Positions 1-9,212 of a DNA stretch of 64,000 nucleotides are shown piece by piece. A program made the translations under genes and the position numbers. This DNA comes from Prosthecobacter gellanilyticus (GTDB lineage Bacteria > Verrucomicrobiota > Verrucomicrobiia > Verrucomicrobiales > Verrucomicrobiaceae). The notes beneath the pieces are model-generated. The model worked only from the letters and a program-made list of their open reading frames with translations. It ran no database searches and was not told the origin of the DNA. How positions within the stretch are numbered: the stretch's first letter is position 1; the number at the start of each line of letters is the position of its first letter. The stretch covers positions 1 to 64,000 of the forward strand of contig NZ_BKAG01000013.1 in the NCBI RefSeq assembly GCF_007992435.1, in the 5' to 3' direction.

Positions 1-29
1 GCCTCTCTGCCACCGCACTCCACGACGCT
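1..29. repeat. Half copy of a dispersed palindromic repeat
   Basis: Bases 10-29 are the exact reverse complement of bases 51829-51848. Bases 1-29 also match 51951-51979 in direct orientation with about four mismatches. The fragment is cut by the window edge, so the full extent is unknown. It lies just beyond the dnaA terminator. Seen directly in the sequence; that it belongs to a multicopy family is inferred from the two locations here. Confidence 0.65.
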
Positions 30-53
30 CCGCGCCTTCAACGTCCACCTAAC

Positions 54-87
54 AAAAAAGGTGGTGAGCCTTCCGGCCCACCACCTT
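54..87 (-). terminator. Rho-independent terminator of dnaA
   Basis: Stem AAGGTGGTG (59-67) pairs with CACCACCTT (79-87). Read on the minus strand it is followed by a run of six T. It lies 24 bases beyond the dnaA stop codon and on the correct strand. Confidence 0.85.
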
Positions 88-110
88 GAAATATCAAATG
101 CGCAGACGAC

Positions 111-1592
111 TCAAGCCTCGAGCAGCTTGGACTGCAGTCGGTCCACCATGCTGCGGAACTCCACAGTTTCGCTCATGCGGGAACTGATGACCTTGCAGGC
201 GTGGATGACGGTGCCGTGGTCACGACCACCGAACTCCTCGCCAATCTGGATCAGCGGCAGCTTCACCATGTGGCGGGTGAGATACATGGCCACCTGACGC
301 GCCTCGGCGATGTTCTTCGGACGACGCGGGCCGGTAAGGTCGCTGACGCGGAGATCATACTCCGTGGCCACGGCACGCTGCACACGGTCGACGGTCACAG
401 ACTTCGCGGGTTCCTCATCAATGACATCGTGAAGAAGCTGGGCCAGCGCGGCATCGTTGGCGATGTGTCCCTCGAGGGACACGTGGGCGGCCACACGCAT
501 GAGAGCGCCTTCCAGGCGGCGGATGTTTGTGCGGATGCGCTGGCCGATGAACTCGAGAATCCAGGGCTCAAGCGTGACATTGTAGTCATTCATCTTGCGG
601 CGCAGGATGGCCACACGAGTCTCGAAGTCAGGCACCTGGATCTGGGTCGTGAGACCCCACTCGAAACGGGAAACGAGACGTGCCTCGAGATCCTTGATGT
701 CACCCGGCGGACGGTCGCTGGCCAGCACGATCTGCTTCTGGCTGTTGAACAGTTCGTTAAACGTATGGAAGAACTCTTCCTGCGTGCTGTCTTTGCCGGC
801 AAAGAACTGCACGTCATCGATCAGCAGCACGTCCACCTTGCGGTACTTCTGGCGGAACTGGCTGAAGGTCTGTTTCTTGATGGCCTCCACGTATTCGTTC
901 GTGAACTGCTCGGAGGTCACATAGCGCACCACAGCGCGCTTCTTCCGCATGAGCACTTCCTGGCCGATGGCCTGCATGAGGTGCGTCTTGCCCAGACCGG
1001 TCGGACCGTGGAAGAACAACGGGTTGTAGATGCGTCCAGGCTTCTCAGCCACAGCCCTGGCCACAGCGGCGGAGTAGCTGCAGTTGCTGCCGACCACGAA
1101 GCTGTCGAAGTTGAACTTGGCGTTCAGACCTGCGTCCGAAAAGGAGCGGATGCTCAGCGAGTCATCATGCACATGCGGGCTCGCACGCTCATCGGAATGA
1201 TTGCGGGTGGAGATGACACGCGCGGCCTTCTTTTCCAAAGAGGCATCCGCAGGCAGCGGACGCAGAGGCTCGCTGGCGACCTCATAATGAATGCTGGCAG
1301 CAGCACCGAGAACCTGCGCCACGGCATCGGCAAAGGTGCCGGAAAAGTTGCTCTCGATGAGCAGCTGATGGATCGGGTTCGGCACATGCACCGTCACGCG
1401 ATGATCATCGCTGATGCGTGCTGTGGTGCCGGAGAAGCAGCGTGTGTAGTTGTCCTTGCCGAGCTTCTTCAGAAGGATGGTGCAGATGCGTTCCCAAGGG
1501 GATGGCAGCACTTCAAGAACGGGCGTCGAGCTTTCGAGGTCGCGGGCATCTGGAGTTGGGGAGGAAAGAGTGGCTTCATATGCGGTCTCCAT
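111..1592 (-). CDS. dnaA: Chromosomal replication initiator protein DnaA
   Basis: DnaA binds DnaA boxes at oriC and opens the duplex to start replication. The 493-residue product has the AAA+ core: Walker A GPTGLGKT near residue 200, Walker B LLIDD near 254, and sensor segment SRFEWGL. The C-terminal box-binding signature GGRDHGTVIHAC lies near 452. The frame is open further upstream, but that extension is low-complexity and reads into the AT-rich promoter region. The ATG at 1592 (METAYEA...) gives the usual family length; no strong Shine-Dalgarno decides it. A terminator follows directly. The next gene upstream, thuA-like, has its own terminator, so dnaA is probably transcribed alone. Family assignment is certain; the exact start is likely. 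Confidence 0.95.
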   Translation of the reverse strand: METAYEATLSSPTPDARDLESSTPVLEVLPSPWERICTILLKKLGKDNYTRCFSGTTARISDDHRVTVHVPNPIHQLLIESNFSGTFADAVAQVLGAAASIHYEVASEPLRPLPADASLEKKAARVISTRNHSDERASPHVHDDSLSIRSFSDAGLNAKFNFDSFVVGSNCSYSAAVARAVAEKPGRIYNPLFFHGPTGLGKTHLMQAIGQEVLMRKKRAVVRYVTSEQFTNEYVEAIKKQTFSQFRQKYRKVDVLLIDDVQFFAGKDSTQEEFFHTFNELFNSQKQIVLASDRPPGDIKDLEARLVSRFEWGLTTQIQVPDFETRVAILRRKMNDYNVTLEPWILEFIGQRIRTNIRRLEGALMRVAAHVSLEGHIANDAALAQLLHDVIDEEPAKSVTVDRVQRAVATEYDLRVSDLTGPRRPKNIAEARQVAMYLTRHMVKLPLIQIGEEFGGRDHGTVIHACKVISSRMSETVEFRSMVDRLQSKLLEA

Positions 1593-1957
1593 AATGCTGA
1601 TGGTTGGTGCTGGACTGACGAGAGAGGTCGTTTCGGGAGAGGACAAACACGGCGCTGCATCGAGAGAAACAGCGCCGCTTGTTTTTTCAAAAATTAACAC
1701 CCCTTGTTTATGGCGAATCTGACACGATTCAAAGTAAAAGTTAAGGGTCTTTAAAAAGACTTGGGAAACATCTTGGGTGTTCCACAAAGTTTTTAACCTT
1801 CACATATCCGAAGCATTCTTTAGCAAGTGATTTGTCGACGAATAATGCTTTGATTATGCCTTCGCAGACATGGCTTTTGAGAGCATCAAACAGGCATGAA
1901 AAAGCCGGGCCTTGTGAGCCCGGCTTTTGATCGAGGGATACGCTGTGAAGCCTGAGA
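1593..1957. promoter_or_regulatory. AT-rich dnaA upstream region, possible origin
   Basis: This 365-base spacer between dnaA and the thuA-like gene is clearly AT-rich between about 1680 and 1860, unlike its surroundings. It must hold the dnaA promoter. One weak DnaA-box-like 9-mer, TGTTCCACA (7 of 9 to TTATCCACA), lies near 1779. No box cluster or AT-rich 13-mer series was found, so an origin is only a possibility. Confidence 0.35.
1899..1929 (-). terminator. Terminator of the ThuA-domain gene
   Basis: Stem AAAAGCCGGGC (1900-1910) pairs with GCCCGGCTTTT (1918-1928) around a 7-base loop. It lies 29 bases beyond the stop of the minus-strand thuA-like gene. A-rich and T-rich flanks on both sides could make it work in both directions. 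Confidence 0.85.
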
Positions 1958-2890
1958 TTACTTGGCTTTGGGCTTCGCAGGTGCTGCTGGCTTCGGCTCG
2001 ATGTAAGGCGGGTTCGTGTAGGCCCCGGGAGCCACGTCCTTGATGTTCGCGGGCACCTCTGCCTGCACTTCACCCAGTGCCCAACGGATGCCACCGATGA
2101 GGATGTCCTGGAACACGGGGTTGGTCCACATGTCCTCACGGTGTCCCATGGCGGTATACCACACACGGCCATCACCTTCCTTGCGTGCCCAGGTGCTTGG
2201 GAAGGCAGGGCGCTTGTATTCATCACCCGTCATCGCAGGTGCATCCATCACGCTCAGCACATGAATGTCCGGGGAGAAGTCTTTGAGTGAATACCACTCT
2301 TCCATGAAGGCATAGTCAGCGCCCACTTTTTCAAAGCCGGGGAACTTCGGATTCACCACCGAGTTCTTCACCACCTGCTGCGCACCGTGCTTGATGAACT
2401 CGCCACCAATGAAGCGCACATACGAGTCAGCCTGCTCACCATGATTGAGATAGCGGTCCGGACCTTTTTTAGACTCATTGTTAGTATGGAAGGTATCACT
2501 GGCGGAATGCGTGCCGATGAAGCCCTTGCCAGCCTTCACGAAATCAAACAGCGCCTGCTTGCCTTCCGCAGACATCGGCGGCTGCTTGTCCGTGCCTTCT
2601 TCAAGCAGGTTGCCCGTGGTGTAAAAGAAGACCGCATCAAACTGCGCGAGGTAGTCCTTGGAGAACTTCGAGCCATCTTTGGAAAACTCGAACTCCCACC
2701 CCTGCTTGGCCCCCAGTTCCTGCAGCACTTTTTCGGCATGGCTGGGCTTGCCATTCTTCCAGGAGATCACGCTGTGCTCGAAGCCGCTGGATTTGCTGAA
2801 GAAGAGGATGCGTGACTTTTTGGCCGCAGGGGCCGCGATCACGAGGCCGATGGCGGCCACAAGGCAAAACAGAGGGGCGAAGATTTTCAT
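1958..2890 (-). CDS. Exported ThuA-domain protein
   Basis: A 310-residue protein with an N-terminal Sec signal (residues 1 to about 19, hydrophobic core then AAP). It continues with a ThuA domain, a class-I glutamine-amidotransferase-like fold: the RILFFSKSSGFEHS start, FVKAGKGFIGTHSASDTF, and FMEEWYSL are typical. ThuA proteins are linked to sugar (trehalose) utilisation, and in planctomycetes and verrucomicrobia they are common secreted proteins of unknown substrate. The frame stays open for about 300 codons upstream, antisense to the nitroreductase gene. The ATG at 2890 is chosen because it directly precedes the signal peptide. It is divergent from the nitroreductase gene and ends at a clear terminator. 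Enzymatic role unknown. Confidence 0.85.
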   Translation of the reverse strand: MKIFAPLFCLVAAIGLVIAAPAAKKSRILFFSKSSGFEHSVISWKNGKPSHAEKVLQELGAKQGWEFEFSKDGSKFSKDYLAQFDAVFFYTTGNLLEEGTDKQPPMSAEGKQALFDFVKAGKGFIGTHSASDTFHTNNESKKGPDRYLNHGEQADSYVRFIGGEFIKHGAQQVVKNSVVNPKFPGFEKVGADYAFMEEWYSLKDFSPDIHVLSVMDAPAMTGDEYKRPAFPSTWARKEGDGRVWYTAMGHREDMWTNPVFQDILIGGIRWALGEVQAEVPANIKDVAPGAYTNPPYIEPKPAAPAKPKAK

Positions 2891-3121
2891 GGTTAGGTAG
2901 TAGTTGGGAGCATCAACGCCGGTCCAGATCAATGGGTAAATCGACAGCCGTCTTTGTCCCTCTCTTGCGTTATCCCTTCCTCTTGCGGTGTGAAACCTTC
3001 CCGTGAAGTCATTCCACGAGCGAGAAGAATAACGCAAGAGGACAGCAAGGCACCCGTTGACGAAACTCGCCCCCCGGCCATGGACTGGAGCGTATCCTGA
3101 TCCCTGCCCAGACCTTTTCCC

Positions 3122-3757
3122 ATGACTGACATCGTCTCCGCCCTGAACTGGCGCTATGCCTGCAAGCTCTTCAACTCCACCCGGAAGATCCCCGCCGATG
3201 TCTGGCAGCAGCTCGAGCAATCCCTCATCCTCACCCCCTCCAGCTTCGGCCTCCAGCCCTGGAAGTTCCTGGTGATCGAGGACAAGGACCTGCGTGAAAA
3301 GCTGGTCCCCCATGCCTGGAACCAGCGTCAGATCGCCGACTGCTCCCATCTGGTAGTCATCACGGTGCCAAAAGTCATGAGCCCCGGGCACATCGATGCC
3401 AACGTCACCCGCATGGTCGAGGTGCGCGGCGGCACTGCCGATGCGCTCACGGGCTTCCACAAAATGGTCAGCGGCTTCCGCGACGGCATGGAGACCAAGG
3501 GCGGCCTGGAACAGTGGGCCAAGCTGCAGAGCTACATCGCCCTCGGCCAGTTCATGCTCGCCGCTGCTCTCCTGGAGGTCGATACCTGCCCCATGGAGGG
3601 CTTTGTGCCTGCCAAGTTTGATGAAGTCCTCGGCCTCACCGACAGCGGTTACACCACCGCCGTCCTCTGCCCCGCCGGCTATCGTCACCCCGATGACCGC
3701 TACGCCGGCCTGCCCAAGGTCCGCTTCGAAGGCAAGGACGTGATCGAGCACCGATAG
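3122..3757 (+). CDS. Nitroreductase family NAD(P)H oxidoreductase
   Basis: The 211-residue product belongs to the NfsB-like nitroreductase family, flavin enzymes that move electrons from NAD(P)H to quinones or nitro compounds in the cytoplasm. It begins with the family's RYACKLFNSTRKIP segment, followed by the FMN-contact region LTPSSFGLQPWKFLVI (about 38-53). The C-terminus has the glycine-containing cofactor segment LCPAGYRHPDDRYAGLPKVR. Length is normal for the family (about 200-220). No strong Shine-Dalgarno precedes the ATG. It stands alone, divergent from the thuA-like gene and convergent with a small membrane-protein gene. The physiological substrate cannot be told. Confidence 0.88.
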   Translation: MTDIVSALNWRYACKLFNSTRKIPADVWQQLEQSLILTPSSFGLQPWKFLVIEDKDLREKLVPHAWNQRQIADCSHLVVITVPKVMSPGHIDANVTRMVEVRGGTADALTGFHKMVSGFRDGMETKGGLEQWAKLQSYIALGQFMLAAALLEVDTCPMEGFVPAKFDEVLGLTDSGYTTAVLCPAGYRHPDDRYAGLPKVRFEGKDVIEHR

Positions 3758-3792
3758 GAGATCGAAAGCCTCGGAGAGGCGAAAGGTACTAG

Positions 3793-3858
3793 CGCATGGC
3801 TTTAGCCATGCGTCACGACGAGCCACGTCCCCACCCATGACAGAGTCCCGGAAGGGAC
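3793..3858. repeat. Two short hairpins between convergent genes
   Basis: CGCATGGC (3793-3800) pairs with GCCATGCG (3805-3812) around a TTTA loop, and GTCCC (3845-3849) pairs with GGGAC (3854-3858) around GGAA. They lie between the convergent nitroreductase and membrane-protein genes. They could act as a bidirectional terminator or be degenerate REP-like elements. Neither has a strong T-tract. Confidence 0.5.
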
Positions 3859-3891
3859 GAAAGAGGCTGACGACTCGTCACAAACCCCGCA

Positions 3892-4359
3892 TCAAAACTC
3901 CGAACGAATCCGTCGGGACAGGAACACAAGCAGCAACACCCCACCCACCACGGCCGAAGGCATCTCCATCGAACTGACCTCGGAGGCCATCACCGTCGTC
4001 GGCACGCCGCTTTCCGAGATGTATTTCCTCTCAGGCTGCGGCCCTTTGACGATGGCCAGCACACTTTCCACGATCAACCACAGCAGCATCACATACAGCA
4101 CGAGGATCGCCCAGCGCCAGCGCCGGATCAGGCCAATGCCCGTGCCGATGCAAATCCACGGCCCGAGGATAATCAGGATGAAGCCTGAAAGCTCAAAGGT
4201 ATTGCTCCCATAACCTCCAACCAGCTGATTGGCACCGGCAATGAGACTCATTGGGGAGGCGATGGCTCCGATCAAGACCAGCAGCCACCCCATCAAGGTC
4301 ACCAAAATGGAGCGTGACGCAGGAAGCGGCGGCGGTAGAGCAGGCTGTTCGGAGTTCAT
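3892..4359 (-). CDS. Small integral membrane protein, unknown function
   Basis: A 155-residue protein with a proline-rich cytoplasmic start (PALPPPLPAS) and about four hydrophobic segments near residues 18-40, 58-80, 84-108 and 134-149. The last is followed by a basic tail (SRRIRSEF). No conserved catalytic residues or recognised family. The coding frame is supported by the clean alternation of hydrophobic segments and polar loops. It is followed on the same strand by ppc read-through distance only, and no operon is evident. Function not assigned. Confidence 0.65.
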   Translation of the reverse strand: MNSEQPALPPPLPASRSILVTLMGWLLVLIGAIASPMSLIAGANQLVGGYGSNTFELSGFILIILGPWICIGTGIGLIRRWRWAILVLYVMLLWLIVESVLAIVKGPQPERKYISESGVPTTVMASEVSSMEMPSAVVGGVLLLVFLSRRIRSEF

Positions 4360-4462
4360 CGTGAATGAACCATCCTACCTCCAATCCCCCGCCTGCAAAC
4401 GCCAGAGTGCCCGCCTCCGCCTAACGTCGGATGCGGATGGCGTAGCCAGCACCTCATCAGGA

Positions 4463-7201
4463 CTAACCCGTCGTCCGCAAACCTGAGGCCAGCGCATTGA
4501 TGGACACCAGCAGATCCGGCATCATCCCCTCCGCCGACTCGATCTGACCAGCCTGAATGCGGGCACGCCAGTCACGCAGCAGATTCACCTGCTGCGCATG
4601 CAGCACCTTCAGAGGCTCCTCACGAATCTCCAGCGTATAGGCCAGACGCGGACGACGAGCCGCAAACGAGCCATCAAAGAGGTCTTCCAGCACCGTGCGC
4701 GTGCGCTCAAACTCCGCCAGGATGATGTCCAGGAAGCGGTCACGGATCTCCGTTTCGGCCACCAGGCTGCTGTAGAGCTTCATGAGCTCAATGTTCGTGC
4801 TCACCAGACTGCTTTCGATGTTCGTGAGCACATAGCTCACGAAGGGAGAGTCATGCAGGCGGGCCTTCAGATCGGCAAAGGCAGCCGCATCCGTGGTGCG
4901 CAGCTTTTCCAGCGCGGCTCCAGCGCCAAACCAGCCCGGCAGATAAAAGCGGGACTGGGTCCAGGAAAACACCCACGGGATGGCACGCAGGTCATCCAGC
5001 GAGGCCTGGCCGGTGCGGCGTGACGGACGCGAGCCGATGCGCGCATTCTCCAGCGCGTCGATCGGTGTGGCCTGGCGGTAAAAGCGCATGAAGTCTGGTG
5101 TCTCCAGCAGCGCGCGATACGCCGTGCGACTGTCACTGGCGATCTGGTCCAGCACCCGTGCCAGGGCCTGGTCTGCCGGCTTGCCATGACGATGCCGCGC
5201 CGTGGCCGAGGCCGCGGAAGCCATAAGCAGCTCCGTGTGATACACGGCGGAGCCAAGGTGCGCGTATTTCTGCGCGATAGTCTCCCCCTGCTCTGTCATG
5301 CGCATCCAGCCACCTAACGAACCCTGTGGCAAAGCCTGCATGAACCAGTGGGTCGGCCCCGCGCCACGTCCCACCGTGCCGCCTCGGCCGTGGAAGAAAA
5401 CGGCTTCCACCCCATGCTTCGCCGTGGTGGCAGACAGGGCTGCCTGGGCGCGATGCAGCGCCCACTGACTGGCCATGATGCCGCAATCTTTGTTAGAATC
5501 TGAATAGCCCACCATCATCTGAAACGCGGGCTTCTCTGCCTTCAGACTGCGCTTGGTGACGGGGTGCTGGAGGAACTCGTCCACGATTCCCGGCCCTGCA
5601 TCCAGGTCGGCCATGGTCTCAAACAACGGCGTCACAGGCAGCGGGCAGCGCAGGCCGCCTTCACTCCAGGTCATGAGACCCGCCTCACGGGCCAGCACAT
5701 AGACCGTCAGCAGGTCCTCCATGTTCCGGGTCATCGAGACGATCAGCGATCCCAGCCCCGCCGTGCCATGAGCGGCGATGTGAGCCGCCAGCACTCGATG
5801 ACAGGCCAGCACCGTGTCAGCCTCAGGTCCGGCAGACATGCCTGCGGCCAGGAAGGGACGGGGCGATTGCAGTTCCTTCTCCAAAAGCGCCCGCTTCTCC
5901 GCCAGCGACCAGTCTTTGAGCGGCTTCTCGCCTAACAAACCAGCCGCGCTCAGAAGCTGCTCCAGCGCCTTCTCATGGAAGGCGGAGTTCTGGCGCACAT
6001 CCAGCGCAGCGCAGTGGAAGCCAAAGGCCTCCAGGCGACGACGGAAAGGCACGATGTATTCCACCACCAGCGCATGATCACCCACGCTCTCCAGCGCCTC
6101 GGCATACGCGTTGATGTCCTGCAGCAGTTCGGCGGGAGCTGTATAGGCACCAGCGCTGCCCGGCTTCTCGAGAGCCGCGATCAATCGCGCCCGGATGAGG
6201 TAAGCGGCGGCACGCCAGGGCTCTTCCTTGTTCCGGTCCAGGATGTAGCCCACATCGGGATTGGCATCACCACCCAGCACGGTGCCGAGGCGGGAGGTCA
6301 GCTCCACCAGCACGGGAGGCGTCTTTTGGAACAAAGAGCTCAGCGGCGAATGATGCGCCAGCTGCTCCACCGCACGACGATGCACCCGCAGAGCATTCTT
6401 GCGCAGCTCACGCAGGGCGTTGGCCGTGACGTCCGCCGTCACAAAGGGGTGGCCATCACGGTCACCCCCGATCCAGGTGCCAAAGCGAATGAGCGGCGGC
6501 AGGGCATCCACACCCGCAGGATCAAACCCCGCACTGATCCAGGCCTCGCGCAGATGGATGTGCGCACGGGACAGCGCCTCAGGAAACACCTCGCGCAGGT
6601 AATGCAGCGCGTTTTGCAGCTCGGCATCGATCGTGGGCCGGGTCACATGGATCTCTCCGGTGCGCCAAAGGTTCTCCAGCTGCACCTCGAGCTGGGACTG
6701 GATGCGCGCCTGCTCACGTGGCGTGTAGTCCTTGTTCTCATGGCGGTTCATCAGTGCGTAGATCTCCAGATGCAGATCACGCACGGACTCACGCTTGGCC
6801 TCGGTCGGGTGCGCAGTGAGCACCGGCTCCACACACACCTCGCGCAGCACCTGCAGCAGGTCAGCCTCGCTCACGCCCAGAGCCTTCATCTCCTTCAAGT
6901 TCTCCGGCCACATGCCCGGCTCAGACTCAGGGCCGCGCTCCTTTTCCCGCAGACGGCGGGTCTGGGAGGCAGCGCGCTCCTCCACGATGTTCAGAAGCTG
7001 GAAGGCGATGGACAGTGCCTGCCCCAGCGCACGGTTCGGCTCCGCCCCCACCGTCTGGCAATGGCCAATCCAGGGCAGCTTCTCCGCCAGCCCACCCTCA
7101 CCCACGCGATGGAGCACGGCAGCAAAGGCCGTCATCAGAAAGCTCAAATCATCTTCCAGGAGGCGGAAGCCGCGCTCCCGCAGGGGGTTGGTGGGGGTCA
7201 T
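4463..7201 (-). CDS. ppc: Phosphoenolpyruvate carboxylase
   Basis: PEP carboxylase makes oxaloacetate from PEP and bicarbonate and so replenishes the TCA cycle. The 912-residue product matches family length. It carries the catalytic histidine motif LTAHPTEAKRES (near 125), the glycine-rich FHGRGGTVGRG loop (near 600), GYSDSNKDCGIMASQ and the GSRPSRR motif (near 720). The start at 7201 is preferred over in-frame ATGs upstream because GGAG lies 8-11 bases before it and the N-terminus then reads as a normal PEPC (RGFRLLEDDLSFL). The protein ends in LRTTG, close to the usual C-terminal NTG. The gene stands alone, divergent from the LEPR protein gene. Allosteric control by aspartate or acetyl-CoA is likely but not readable here. 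Confidence 0.95.
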   Translation of the reverse strand: MTPTNPLRERGFRLLEDDLSFLMTAFAAVLHRVGEGGLAEKLPWIGHCQTVGAEPNRALGQALSIAFQLLNIVEERAASQTRRLREKERGPESEPGMWPENLKEMKALGVSEADLLQVLREVCVEPVLTAHPTEAKRESVRDLHLEIYALMNRHENKDYTPREQARIQSQLEVQLENLWRTGEIHVTRPTIDAELQNALHYLREVFPEALSRAHIHLREAWISAGFDPAGVDALPPLIRFGTWIGGDRDGHPFVTADVTANALRELRKNALRVHRRAVEQLAHHSPLSSLFQKTPPVLVELTSRLGTVLGGDANPDVGYILDRNKEEPWRAAAYLIRARLIAALEKPGSAGAYTAPAELLQDINAYAEALESVGDHALVVEYIVPFRRRLEAFGFHCAALDVRQNSAFHEKALEQLLSAAGLLGEKPLKDWSLAEKRALLEKELQSPRPFLAAGMSAGPEADTVLACHRVLAAHIAAHGTAGLGSLIVSMTRNMEDLLTVYVLAREAGLMTWSEGGLRCPLPVTPLFETMADLDAGPGIVDEFLQHPVTKRSLKAEKPAFQMMVGYSDSNKDCGIMASQWALHRAQAALSATTAKHGVEAVFFHGRGGTVGRGAGPTHWFMQALPQGSLGGWMRMTEQGETIAQKYAHLGSAVYHTELLMASAASATARHRHGKPADQALARVLDQIASDSRTAYRALLETPDFMRFYRQATPIDALENARIGSRPSRRTGQASLDDLRAIPWVFSWTQSRFYLPGWFGAGAALEKLRTTDAAAFADLKARLHDSPFVSYVLTNIESSLVSTNIELMKLYSSLVAETEIRDRFLDIILAEFERTRTVLEDLFDGSFAARRPRLAYTLEIREEPLKVLHAQQVNLLRDWRARIQAGQIESAEGMMPDLLVSINALASGLRTTG

Positions 7202-7318
7202 TCTCCACTCCATAAGCAGGAACAATGCCGCTGCACCTTTCTCGAGTGATGTTTTGCATCTTCCCTGGGACAAAAACCTTCCTGTTTGCCGCCACCCATG
7301 ATTTAAGGGGCCTTCTCC

Positions 7319-9205
7319 ATGAAAACCCCTGCTCAGCAGCCCTCCGCCCTTCTGGAAGCCCTGGAACCTCGTCTGTCCCCGGCCGGGATTGTGACCGTCA
7401 GCGTCGCCGGAGGCGTGCTGACCCTGACGGGGGATGGGGCGGCCAACATGATCGAAATCGTCTCTTCCCATGCCAATGAGTGGCAGCTGCAGGATCCAAA
7501 TCTCGGCGAGCAGGACCCGTCATTGGATACCAAGTTTGTCTTTGCCGGGCAATCAGTCGACACGGCCGTCAAAGATCTGAAATTGCCCACCTACGCCGGC
7601 CTGAAAGTCGTGCTCAACGGTGGCAATGACAAGGTGGATGCGGTCAACCTCTTCACCAACGGCCCGGTGACACTCCAGGGCGGAGATGGCGATGACGACA
7701 TGTTCATCTCCGGCACCTACAACGGCGCCGTGAGCTTTGATGGAGGCAATGGCAACGATGACGTCGGTGTCTACGGCGGCTACATCAACGGCACCGTCAC
7801 GGCCAAAACCGGCGCGGGAAATGACACCGTCTATTTCGGTTCCGGAAACTACACCAAAGGCATCACGGCCGATCTCGGCACCGGGGACAACGTTTTCACC
7901 CTGCTCACCGACAACTCGTTGAATGTCTTTGGCAATATCAGCATCACCACCGCGGGTGGGGCTACCAATGAGCAGGACTACTACTTCGGTATCAAGAGCG
8001 GTGTCATCACGGGGAATGTGACCCTCAAAACGACTGCCGGAGCGGCCTACTACTTCCTCGGGCGGGATGCCAATGACGCCCTGCGCATCAATGGCAGCCT
8101 GAACATCACAGGCAGCGCAGGCGCTGACTCCATGCTTCTCGCAGGCAGCATCTCGATCGGCGGCGCGCTCACCGCCAGCCTGGGCGCGGGATCGAACGGG
8201 ATCTTCAATGGCATCGACACGAACAACAACGACGCCACCCGCCTGGTGCAGCTCACCCTCGGTTCACTGGCCTACACGGGCGGTGCGGGCAGGGACACGG
8301 TCTATCTGGAGTGCCCTGAGGTCGTCATCGGCGGAAATGTCGCCGCCACCATGGGTGCAGGTAAAAATGCCATGAGCTTCTTCAACAGCACGGGCACTTT
8401 CATCGGCGGTTCCCTCGCCTACACCGGCGGCACGGGCGATGACCGGTTCGACTTCGCAGGTGCTGCGGTGACGGTGGGCGGCAAGTTCACCTTCAAAGGC
8501 ATGGGCGCGCAGTCGCAGGATGCCGGTGCCGCGAACACTGACAGCGTCTTCATCTACTCCGACTATGCCGTCCTCCACACCGTGGAACTCATCGGAGGTG
8601 CCACAGGGAGGGACATCTTTCACCTCGGTGTCGCTGAGGGGGCAGACTTGAACTTCACCTCCACCCTCATCTCGGTTCTTGGCGACGTCATCACCAACAC
8701 CGGCGCTGGCTACAGCGATGTGGAGCTCACGGACACAATCGTCCACGGCAAGGTCACCCATACGAGCGCCGTCGCCGCCTCCACGGCTTCCGACTACTAC
8801 TTCATTGAGGATGGTTATGTCACCGGCGCCCTAACCATCAATGCTGCAGGAGCGGCCAATGCCCAGATCGTGATCAATGACACCCTCTGCATCTCCACGG
8901 TGACCATCACCACAGGTGCAGGTGACGACCGCGTGGATTTTGACACCCGAACCACCGAGAGCATCGGCATCTGCGTGTTCTATGGAGCGGTGAGCATCTC
9001 CCTCGGCACCGGCAATGATGACTGGGTGGCAGGCTGGAATCCCGTCACCGATACCGTGGGGAATAACTTCCGGAGCTCCGTCAAAGTCGATGGTGGCACC
9101 GGCAACAATCACTCCTACTACGGCCGCAACAGCAACTGGAACAACACCTTCGTCTACGATCCGGTGTTCCTCGGTGTGATGGCCTATGATCAGGCGGTGC
9201 CTTGA
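7319..9205 (+). CDS. LEPR-type secreted protein with RTX-like repeats
   Basis: This 628-residue protein starts with a short basic region and the motif LEALEPRLSPAG (residues 12-23). That resembles the LEPR N-terminal motif seen on surface-directed proteins of planctomycetes and verrucomicrobia. The rest is a long run of degenerate glycine/aspartate repeats (GGDGDDDMF, GAGNDTVYFG, GTGNDDWVAG) spaced about 20-40 residues apart, typical of calcium-binding RTX-like or beta-solenoid folds. There is no classic hydrophobic signal peptide. AGGGG is placed about 10 bases before the ATG. It is convergent with the DUF1501 gene (7-base gap). Probably a cell-surface or extracellular structural protein; function inferred only from composition. 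Confidence 0.8.
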   Translation: MKTPAQQPSALLEALEPRLSPAGIVTVSVAGGVLTLTGDGAANMIEIVSSHANEWQLQDPNLGEQDPSLDTKFVFAGQSVDTAVKDLKLPTYAGLKVVLNGGNDKVDAVNLFTNGPVTLQGGDGDDDMFISGTYNGAVSFDGGNGNDDVGVYGGYINGTVTAKTGAGNDTVYFGSGNYTKGITADLGTGDNVFTLLTDNSLNVFGNISITTAGGATNEQDYYFGIKSGVITGNVTLKTTAGAAYYFLGRDANDALRINGSLNITGSAGADSMLLAGSISIGGALTASLGAGSNGIFNGIDTNNNDATRLVQLTLGSLAYTGGAGRDTVYLECPEVVIGGNVAATMGAGKNAMSFFNSTGTFIGGSLAYTGGTGDDRFDFAGAAVTVGGKFTFKGMGAQSQDAGAANTDSVFIYSDYAVLHTVELIGGATGRDIFHLGVAEGADLNFTSTLISVLGDVITNTGAGYSDVELTDTIVHGKVTHTSAVAASTASDYYFIEDGYVTGALTINAAGAANAQIVINDTLCISTVTITTGAGDDRVDFDTRTTESIGICVFYGAVSISLGTGNDDWVAGWNPVTDTVGNNFRSSVKVDGGTGNNHSYYGRNSNWNNTFVYDPVFLGVMAYDQAVP

Positions 9206-9212
9206 GCCTCGC

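Noticed and set aside
201-1697. Long open frame opposite dnaA
   Set aside because: It is the antisense shadow of dnaA: it shows no protein family and has the composition expected from reverse-strand codons of a GC-rich gene.
2891-3838. N-terminal extension of the ThuA frame over the nitroreductase gene
   Set aside because: The extension is antisense to a clear nitroreductase gene and precedes a complete signal peptide, so it is not part of the protein.
5975-7249. Long open frame opposite ppc
   Set aside because: Antisense shadow of a certain PEP carboxylase gene, with no family signature.
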